Shown here one piece after another: positions 55,799 through 64,000 of a DNA stretch of 64,000 nt (position 1 is the stretch's first letter; every line of letters starts with the position of its first letter). Source of the stretch: Scleroderma bovista (lineage: Eukaryota > Basidiomycota > Agaricomycetes > Boletales > Sclerodermataceae); contig JAYMGJ010000295.1 in the NCBI GenBank assembly GCA_037178675.1, positions 1 through 64,000 of the forward strand. The letters run 5' to 3'. A program made the position numbers and the translations under genes. The notes beneath the pieces are model-generated. The model was not told where the DNA came from. It saw only the letters and a list, made by a program, of their open reading frames with translations, and ran no database searches.

Positions 55799-58147
55799 TG
55801 TCACGCACCAAACGTGTTTGGTACTGTGGACATGGAGAAAGTTAGCCGATGAAACTAATGCGAAGAATGCACACCCAAGATCTGTTGAAAGATTGTCCCA
55901 ACTTGAGGGATACAGACAGCCCTCGCTATCCATATCACGCAAAGTCAAGACTATCCTTATGCAAAGAATGAATACAAGCTTGTCATAGCCATCTATTGCA
56001 CAAGAATGACTATCCTGGAGCAAGAGATGAATGCCATTGTCTGGCAGTCATCCCTCGCACGAGAACCGCCAAGAAGCAGAAGAATCCAAGGATTGATGAT
56101 CATTTCAGTATGAGAGAGGAATGCAACCTACTGCAGTCCAACTCCCATACCAGAACAACCAAAGAAGAAGAAGCAGAAGAAACGATAGAGAAACGAAGGA
56201 GAAAAGGAAGAATCATTTTTAGCGCCCAAATGTCAAATTTAGGCGCCCAGTGCCGGCATTCTGATATTTTGAATAGCTCCGCCATTTTTGAAGCTATCAA
56301 TCATGTGACTATACCATCATGGAGCCTAGACCGTGGTCTATCTGCCTGTCAAGTTCCGACGTAAATCCGTTCATTTCCCACCGAGATATTCCACCCGCAA
56401 TCCAGACACCCGCTTCATCACTCACTATGGAGTCCACATTTTCTCTGGAATGTTTGTCCGCTATTGCAGCAGACCTCAACTATGTCCTGCTCTTGGGACA
56501 GCCTCTCCCTGAGCTCCTGTGTACTGTCTGGTACATATCTTCCCAGCCTGCTCCCTCAGTCCCTCTTGTTCTCGGTCAGCGCATTCTCCTTGTCAGTCCT
56601 GTGTCGCGCACATACTTTGGTCGTCTCAAGTCTATCGTTAGACTTGAAAATTCATACCTGGTCGTCTCTGTGTCTCCTGAGTCCTCTGCATATGGTCCTT
56701 TCATCCCAGAGTCCTGTCACATCCATCTCCCTCTATCATTCATCTCGCTTCCCTGGACACGTCGAATCCGCTACTTGCGATTCTCTTCCCTGCTATCCCG
56801 CAATGAACACGAATGAAACAGTGCTCTAGAACCCTTCTTAGGAGCCCTAATAGAGTACAGAACCTTCCCCTTACTGCTCAAGGGAAGACTGCACTTCGGG
56901 AGCACCAAATTTCGCATTTTTGCTCTACAGAAGCTCAATCCAAGGGATTTGTGACACTCTGTGACCAGCTGTGACTCTACTTGTCATTCCAGGCCCCCTG
57001 ACACTGCTCTTCTGGTCGGATCAATTCTTTTATTATCCCCCAGCCACTCCCATCAGTGGCACTGCTTCAGAAGCTCATCTCCAGATCTAAAGTTCAATAA
57101 ATCATAGGTTGTGCTTCCCTTCTGTCTGAGTCACACAGAGTCACTCTGGCTCACTCTGACTCACTCTGCTGCGCATTATTCATCCCCTCTTGGCATTACT
57201 AATCCCCATTACTCCCCTTACCAATCACTTACCAATCATCCTTCAAATCATGCTTATCATGCTGCTTATCAATTCATGACTCATGCCCCTATGATTCATA
57301 TGCATTATGTCATTGCATATGCTCATTTAGCTTCGATCTACTCATCCCATGCTTTCCCCCCCTCTCTTTTGGGCCCCATGCAATGATTTTTTCATATTCT
57401 TGGTTATACACCCCTTTTTACATATGTTTTTGCTCTTTCCCTTGGCTCAGCAGCTTGTTCAGGCTCTCCCCATCGATGACTCAGCCTGATTACACTGCTT
57501 ATCAATCGCTTGCCAATTTCTTACCAATCTCTTACCAAGCACTTAGTCATTTGTGCTTACAGGGCCACAGCCCCTCCTGTATATAAACCAGCAGCCAAAG
57601 GCTGCAAGGAAGTGTCTGCTTCCCCCTCAATAAAGCGACCACATTCACTCTCCCTCACTGTCTATAAGCTCTATCTCTGTCTTTGGACTTGTAGGTCACT
57701 CAGTGCTGGCCTAAAGCTCCTATATTGTTGTTTATCAGATATATCTTGTATCTGATCATTTCTCTAGGCTGAAGCGCAGTCTAGCATCACTGTCCACTCC
57801 ATCCCATCACTGTCCATCACATTCTTGAAGCAGGAACTGTCCCCTTGCTTCCTTGTTGCTCCATCACTGCTGTTACACCCCTGTTGCCAATCTATCATTG
57901 CTCTTCTATCCCAGGACTCTTCCTAACCACTGTGGTAGGCTGAAGAGGAGTCAATACCATCCCCAGTCGCATTCCTTCCCCATCAGAAGCCCTTCCCTTC
58001 CCTCCTGCATCCTGCCTGAAGGCATGCAGCACATCCCCCTGAGGAGATTAAATACCAGAAACGCAAAGGAAGACCACCACTCACATTTTGCTGTCATTTG
58101 GTGTTGGTTGTTGGTTGTTCTGACCTCTTCCCTCACTTAGGCGCACA
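55799..58147 (+). mobile_element. LX1-D, 2349 bp, TSD ACGC
   Basis: TGTCACGCACC...GGCGCACA; perfect ACGC on both sides (55795-55798, 58148-58151). Inserted in a permease exon. ORF open, 56319-56816. Confidence 0.92.
56319..56816 (+). CDS. LX1-D ORF, 165 aa
   Basis: Same start and stop as in LX1-A and LX1-C, uninterrupted. Unknown function; this copy was used for my hand comparison with LX2. Confidence 0.52.
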   Translation: MEPRPWSICLSSSDVNPFISHRDIPPAIQTPASSLTMESTFSLECLSAIAADLNYVLLLGQPLPELLCTVWYISSQPAPSVPLVLGQRILLVSPVSRTYFGRLKSIVRLENSYLVVSVSPESSAYGPFIPESCHIHLPLSFISLPWTRRIRYLRFSSLLSRNEHE

Positions 58148-58299
58148 ACGCTCTCCTCACCTGATTGGTGAAACTTGCTCTGCTGGATCATTGGGTGTAC
58201 ATTTTTCATTACTGTTAGCCCTACCTGTGTGACACTATTTGGTGCATAGACACAAACACGATCAGGAATATTGCATCAATTGGTGAGCTAGGTTTTAGT

Positions 58300-58578
58300 T
58301 TATCTTCCAAGATTTGTACCTACTGACATGCACCTGATGAAGCCTCTATCGACTAGGGTTGTGCTGTCCAAATCACTGCTGCTGTGAGCATTGGATCTGG
58401 TCAAACACTTTTCGCAACCCAAGCACAAACCTAGTATGGCAGTTTTTTTAGCCTCAATCTTTGACAACTTCATGCTACCGTCAGTGCCATATACCTTGCA
58501 GTCCTCTTCACACATGGCACCGTGTGCTGGCTTGCAACAGCCATGCTTGTCAGGCTGCAAACACTCTATACAGTACAC
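58300..58578 (-). CDS. Short cysteine-rich ORF, unknown
   Basis: 92 codons with paired Cys (CIECLQPDKHGCC, CEEDC, CLGCEKC). No family recognised. It may be the edge of a decayed gene; it overlaps the left arm end of the large palindrome. Confidence 0.25.
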   Translation of the reverse strand: MYCIECLQPDKHGCCKPAHGAMCEEDCKVYGTDGSMKLSKIEAKKTAILGLCLGCEKCLTRSNAHSSSDLDSTTLVDRGFIRCMSVGTNLGR

Positions 58579-61500
58579 TATCTCATAATGGGTAGTGCTG
58601 GTTCCCGGTCCACACTATCTGTTATGATGTTATATCCATGAACATGTTGTCACATCATGTGACACTGTGTGACATTCTGTGACATTGTGATGATGTTTGA
58701 ATAATGGCAGTGTGCAAAACATCAGCAAGGTGACAATTTCTCTGACAGCACTTAGGTCCCTTAACAGTCTGAAATGGTCTGACATCACTTAACAGTCTGG
58801 GAGCATCTGGCATCAGACTGGGAGTTCTGGAATCAGATATTTAAGAGCAGTCAGAGCAGTCAGACCCCCAGACAGTAAGTCAGTCAGACCAGTCAGCCCC
58901 CCCAGATTGTAAGTCAGTCAGGCATTTAAGACCACTTCAGATCAGCTAGACTAGTCAGACCCCCAGACAGTAAGTCAGTCAGACATTTAAGACTGCTCCA
59001 GACCAGTTGGACCCCTCAGAAAATAAGACAGTCAGACACTTAAGACAACCCAGACAACCCAGACAACCCAGATCACCCAGACCCCTCAGACAATAACTCA
59101 GTCAGACACTTAAGACCACCCAGACCACCCAGACCAGTTAGACCCCTCAGACAATAACTCAGTCAGACACTTAAGATCACCCAGATCACCCAGACCACCC
59201 AGATCACCCAGACAGTAAGTCAGTCAGACAATTAAGGCATGCCAGACCAGTTAGACTGGTCAGACTAATCAAACCCACAAGACAGTCAGACCAGTCAGAG
59301 TGACCAGACATACCAGACAGTCAGGCCAGTCAGAAACTTCAGGCCACTCCAGACCAGTCAGAGCAATCAGAGCATCAGACCCCCCAGACAGTCAGAGCAG
59401 TCAGACACCCCAGACACTTCAGGCCACTCCAGACCAGTCAGACCAGTCAGAGTGGTCAGATTCTCCAGGGTGTAAGACTATCAGACACTCCAGACCACTC
59501 CAGACCAGTCAGAGATGTCAGAGATGTCAGACCTCCTAGGCAGTCAGACCAGTCAGACACTTCAGAATGCTCCAGGTCAGTCAGAGCAATTAGAGCAGTC
59601 AGACCCCCTCAGGGTGTCAGACTGTCAGACAGTCCAGACCACTCAGAGTAGTTAAAGTGGTCAGACCTACCAGATAGTCAGACCCCCCAGCCAGTAAGGT
59701 TATCAGATAAGACTCTTGATATTTGGAAATGGACAAAATCTCAGGAGTCACAATACAAAGAACTTGTCCATCTCTGATTTTTTATATCTGCTACAGGTCA
59801 TTTCCCTATACATTTTTTCTAGTTTTGTCATGTTTTATCACGTGACATGTGTTGAAAGTGTTTGAGGACTACCTTAACTAATCTATCATTGTTGGGGGTC
59901 CCTGTTGTCATTTAGGCATGGGTCATCATCACCTGGGAGCACAGGTTGCCAATGGCATAGGAATTTTTCTAGATGAGAAAATTAGGGCTATACAAATGCA
60001 GAGGATAGGAACAAAGGATTAATACCTATTCATCCCTGCCTGTGAACACCACCAAAGCTGTCCACATGCTCACACTGGGTCAATCCAGTGTCAGTAGTAT
60101 AGTAGTAATAACATGTCAATAAAGAAACAGACATTAAAACAAACAAATATTATTGTACTACAGTAAGGTGTATGAGATACTAGACTAAATACTACACTAA
60201 ATAAATTGCACCGTTGTCATCAGGTGGTGGACAGTAGTGGGTCAGTGTTGGTGTTGTCAGTCATTGCATTGGCAGGCCAGTGGTGGTGCTGGTCAGTGTC
60301 TTGTTGTCACTGGTGGGGGCCTTGTCGTCGTCATCACTTGTGGTGGCTGCATCATTGACACAGCTGGGTGGTGGTCACATTGTTGGCTGTTGTTGTCGCA
60401 TTGGTGGTTGACAACGCTGGTGGTGGTGGTGATGGCTGTTGTCATTGTGGCCATGTGTCATTGTCGGTGTTGGTGGCCATGTCGACAACGACGCAGATGA
60501 TGGTGGGGATGATGACGATGTTGTCATTGGTGGCTGTGTTGATGTGGTGGTGGGGTTGTTGTTGTTGTTGGTGGCCACGTCAACGACACAGGTGAGGTGT
60601 CATCATTGTCACATTGGTGATGCTGGTGGTGGCTGTTGTCGTCTCGCACTCACCATTGCCACCCTCGTCCTTGTCACATTGTCCTCATTGTGTTGTCCTC
60701 ACCATCCTTGTCATGTCATTGTTGTTGTCAGCCATGCAGGTGTTGGTTGTGGTGGGGTTGGGTGATTTGCTAGTGGTGGTGGTGTCATCATCGCTGGGGG
60801 TGCTGGGGTGGTTGTTGTCAGTAGTTGATGGGTGTGAAGTACTTGTGCAGAATGTGGGACTTAGAAAAAAATTGGAGTTGTTGTGATTACAAATCATGTC
60901 ACAACAACTCCAAATTTTCTCTACATAAGTCCTGCATCACCACTCTCCTCCCATTCAACCACAACAACAACAATGTGTCAACCACCACCACCCACAACAA
61001 CAACAACAACAACAACAACTCACCAAGGTATGTACTACCACATGCAACCGCCCACCACTAACACATGACCATGACAGCCCCAGCATCATTGACAACAATG
61101 ACCCCCAGCCCTACCATCGTCTCTAATGGACGACCACCAACCACCCCCCATCTTGTCATCTGATGACAACGATGATGACACCCACCCCCACATCATTTGA
61201 CGACCATAACGTCATCTCTAACAGACGACGATCAACACCCAACGTCAACGACACCAACAATGACGACCACCTCACCAATGTGGACGACAACGACAACAAC
61301 CAATCCCAGTGACAACACCATGCACCAGAGTGACGACAACACCCCCGCATCCCGCATCCCCAGCATTCATCAGCACATCACCCAACAACAACAACAACAT
61401 TCTCCCAACCCCAGCGTCGTGTGGCAACCACAACGACATGTGTCCTGTGTCCCTCACCCCAGCATTGTCAACACAGCCCCAGTGACGATGATGTCACCAC

Positions 61501-62893
61501 CACCCAGCCCCACACTGGCATTGATGACACAATTCCTGCAGTACCAGCATTGATGATGCCCCCCCCCATTCATATATAATATATATTTGTTGTACTTTAG
61601 TGTTTTTTTTTTCAGAATTAATATAAATTTATTAACAAGAATATTGAATAAATTGAATGGCAAAAAAATACAGATGGATACAGCTAATGGCCTGGCTGGT
61701 CTGGCTAATCTTTAGTCTAATTGGTCTGAGCCTCTGAATTGTCTGCCCACTCTGGCCAGTCTTACTGATGCTGACTGGTCTGGTTGGGCTGGATTGTCTC
61801 AGCTGTCTGACCAACTTACTATCTGAGGGGTCTGGAATGTCTGACAGTCTGATGGTCTAGGTGACCTGATTGGGCTAGGTGGTCTGGATGGTCTGGATGG
61901 TCTTGACTGTCTGACTGACTTACAGTCTGGGTGGTCTGGGTGGTCTTAAGTGTCTGACTGACTTATGGTCTGGGTGGTCTGACTGGTCTGGATTGTCTTA
62001 CCTCTCTGACTGACTTACTGTCTGGGTAGTCTGATTGGTCTGGAGTGGTCTGGACTGTCTGACTGTCTGTCTGACAGGCTGGCTGGTCTGAATGGTCTGG
62101 CTGGTCTGGCTGGTCTGACTGATCTGGTGGTCTGGCCATCTGGTTTCAGACACCCTGGTCTGATGGTCTGGAATGGTCTGACTGACTTATCTATCTTATC
62201 CATTTTAACTGTCTGATTCCAGACAATCCAGATGCTGTAAGAGAGTTAAGACCAATTGTCACCTTGCTGATGAATGTACAATTAGAACTACAGGATGTCT
62301 GTACAAAGTGCATAGTGGCAAGTAAAGATAAAATGGACTAGTAACAAGGGTCAGATAGACCACTGAGATGCCAGGTTTGCCTTTGCAAGTGACCACAAAG
62401 TTTGCAAAGCTGGCACTACAAACCATTGGCATCCAGGTTAGTAGTACTAGTGTCTGAGTAGTGTAAGTGTGATCTCTCAAGGTGGTTTCACATGCCCTGT
62501 CATGGCAGGATGACTTAACTCTGCTCCACAAGTTCACTGCTCTCATCCACATGAATTGCTGGCCATTTGATGGGAGTTTGGGAGCACAGCTGTAAGGTTT
62601 ATGGGTAGCTCAGGGCTTGCATACTTTCTGACCAGGCTCAGGTGGCATTTAGATGAAGTCCAAAAGAGTTTTTCTTTTACTAAAGCAACTGGCATGCATG
62701 AAATTTTCCACTAGGCCCTGTTTACACCCAATTTTTCTTGATATAATAATGGATAACCCCCCAAAATCAGCCCCCATTATCATATATGAGATTTTATGGA
62801 TAATTTGGTGGGGACGGAGGTGGTTTCTGGGTCCAACCACCCGTTATGAGGTCATATCCATTGTCATGCTACCTGTTATGAGATAGTGTACTG
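58574..62893. repeat. 4.3-kb imperfect palindrome (fold-back structure)
   Basis: Paired arms from outside in: CAGTACACTATCTCATAA (58574) with its complement at 62876; CATCAGCAAGGTGACAATT (58722) with its complement near 62254; a CAGACCAGTCAGAC minisatellite (58780-59700) with a GGTCTGACTGGTCTG one (61680-62230); GT-rich (60220-60830) with CA-rich (60960-61560) sequence; and a central hairpin with a 15-bp perfect stem (60872-60886 and 60899-60913) and a 12-nt loop. The right arm has about 500 extra bp (62280-62840). Open frames inside are repeat artefacts. No transposase is seen. Confidence 0.75.
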
Positions 62894-63024
62894 TATTACC
62901 ATCTACGTCTTGTGCGTATCTCCTAGAGTCTCAAAATGTTGGAAAAATATTTAGTACCATTTTAATGCCGCTGGCTTGTTATATGCCCCATTAGGGTCAT
63001 AATGAGCATTGTCAGGCACTCCAA

Positions 63025-63446
63025 TTACCCAGTCATATTAATAATGGTATTAAAATAGATTATTCCAGCATTGTCAGCACATTGTAAGGCCTGTTCAACC
63101 TGCCTGCCACATCTCCCTTTCGTACAATGCACAGTGCCTCTCCCCCTTGGATACCTTATTCCCAGCTTTAAGCACTCACATTCTTTTGTCATCCCTACTC
63201 CTTCCAGCACATCAGAAGCCCTGCTGTCCACCTTCTGGAGCTGCTGTCACCATCGTCATCTGACTTAACTTTCCATATTATATCGCGCATGCCCCCCATC
63301 GCATGAAAACTGCACCCCTCCATCACCTTTGTGGCACTCCTCCTTCCACAACTGAAGGCATGTTTTCCCACCACATGGGGATCATCAGGCCACTGTCTCT
63401 TCATATCTGTGTTCATGTTGGCCAGTAGGGGGAGCATCGGAAACAA
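63025..63446 (-). pseudogene. Unidentified minus-strand coding remnant
   Basis: Two overlapping open frames (63446-63195 and 63231-63025) in different phases, as expected after a frameshift in a former exon. No recognised motif; Cys/Arg-rich. Low confidence. Confidence 0.2.
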
Positions 63447-63488
63447 CAGGCATTACTTGAACAAATCGCGGTTGTTGTCAATCATCGC

Positions 63489-64000
63489 TGTCACGCACCA
63501 AACATTTTTGGTACTGTGGACATGGAGAAAGTTAGCCGATGAAATTAATGCGAAGAACGCACACCCAAGATCTGTTGAAAGATTGTCCCAACTTGAGGGA
63601 TACAGACAGCCCTCGCTATCCATATCACACAAAGTCAAGACTATCCTTATGCAAAGAATGAATACAAGCTCGTCATAGCCATCTATCGCACAAGAATGAC
63701 TATCCTGGAGCAAGAGATGAATGCCATCATCTGGCAGTCATCCCTCGCACAAGAACTGCCAAGAAGCAGAAGAATCCAAGGATTGATGATCATTTCAGTA
63801 TGAGAGAGGAATGCAACCTACTGCAGTCCAACTCCCATACCAGAACAACCAAAGAAGCAGAAGAAACAATAGAGAAATGAAGGAGAAAAGGAAGAATCAT
63901 TTTTAGTGCCCAAATCTCAAATTTAGGCGCCCAGTGCCGGCATTCCGATATTTTGAATAGCTCTGCCATTTTTGAAGCTATCAATCATGTGACTATACCA
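63489..64000 (+). mobile_element. LX1-E, truncated by the window end
   Basis: TGTCACGCACCAAACATTTTTGG, left flank TCGC. Matches LX1-D to the last base of the window. Confidence 0.88.

Larger units (their letters stand above)
55042..58282 (+). pseudogene. APC amino-acid permease, N-terminal exons, decayed and split by LX1-D
   Basis: MTSREAIMRGDEALLS-stop-LGYKQEFKHAFTPFE (55042-55137), an intron whose expected acceptor now reads CTTGTGG, VFGVSLSIIGPLPSI (from 55208), an intron, VLVYALPNGGASAMVWG (to 55350), a long intron to 55698, and WLVASLFILCISLAMAELGF up to LX1-D at 55799. After it, from 58148: TLSSPDW-stop-NLLCWIIG, intron 58197-58249, TNTIRNIASI to 58282. The family reads SP.W RNLLCWIVGYANTIGNIA, so the TGA at 58169 is Arg CGA to TGA. 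A separate paralogue of the gene at the left edge. Confidence 0.8.

Noticed and set aside
58780..59700. Possible CRISPR-like array
   Set aside because: The units (45-70 bp) are degenerate throughout with no distinct spacers, and the genome is fungal.
59300..61553. Ser/Gln/Asp-rich and Val/Gly/His-rich open frames in the palindrome
   Set aside because: Simple-repeat translations on both strands; no codon-level constraint visible.

Overview
The window looks like a transposon-rich, gene-poor stretch of a filamentous fungus, most likely an agaricomycete basidiomycete. The evidence is short GT-AG introns of 50-70 nt, a NACHT/WD40 (NWD) gene remnant, a Plavaka-type DDE transposase remnant, Ty3/Gypsy chromoviruses and an APC-family amino-acid permease. 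No tRNA, rRNA, CRISPR array or bacterial operon was seen. Nearly every host gene here is broken.

Left part (1-11287): the 3' exons of an amino-acid permease; a convergent minus-strand M28 aminopeptidase pseudogene (751 to about 4860) with an LTR-like element (LX1-A) inside one of its introns; an unresolved decayed stretch; and a NACHT-WD40 pseudogene (7946-10915).

Centre (11288-47037): two Ty3/Gypsy chromoviruses of one family (Gypsy-I) face away from each other 192 bp apart. The minus-strand copy (11288-31362) is a three-level nest: its 3' region was hit by a non-coding LTR element (12353 to about 23314), which was itself hit by a young, nearly intact chromovirus (Gypsy-II, 13833-21886), and its integrase was hit by a now truncated LX1. 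The plus-strand copy (31555-47037) carries four insertions: LX1-B, a reversed LX2, a solo Gypsy-I LTR and LX1-C. Target-site duplications (TSDs) support the reconstruction: CATGC, ATTAT and ATTGT/GTTGT for the Gypsy elements; GCAG, CCGC, CCAG/CCGG, ACGC and CCAG/CTGG for LX elements.

Right part (47038-64000): Plavaka transposase debris; a fragment of a Prp22-like DEAH helicase; a 0.8-kb inverted minisatellite; LX2 (51601-53706); decayed LTR pieces; a permease pseudogene split by LX1-D; a 4.3-kb imperfect palindrome (58574-62893); and the start of LX1-E.

Two systems stand out. (1) LX1/LX2 are 2.1-2.4-kb elements with TGTCAC...CA ends and 4-bp duplications, and contain TATA and poly(A) signals like an LTR. 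They also carry a small ORF of about 130 codons that stays open in most copies and differs between the two subfamilies largely at synonymous positions. (2) Both chromovirus lineages carry, between pol and the 3' LTR and on the opposite strand, a gene with its own TATA box. It encodes a coiled coil, a Zn2Cys6-like (Gal4-type) cysteine cluster and an acidic or leucine-rich tail. Older sequences show CpG decay, with many stops being CGA to TGA, whereas Gypsy-II and its host element are still CpG-rich.
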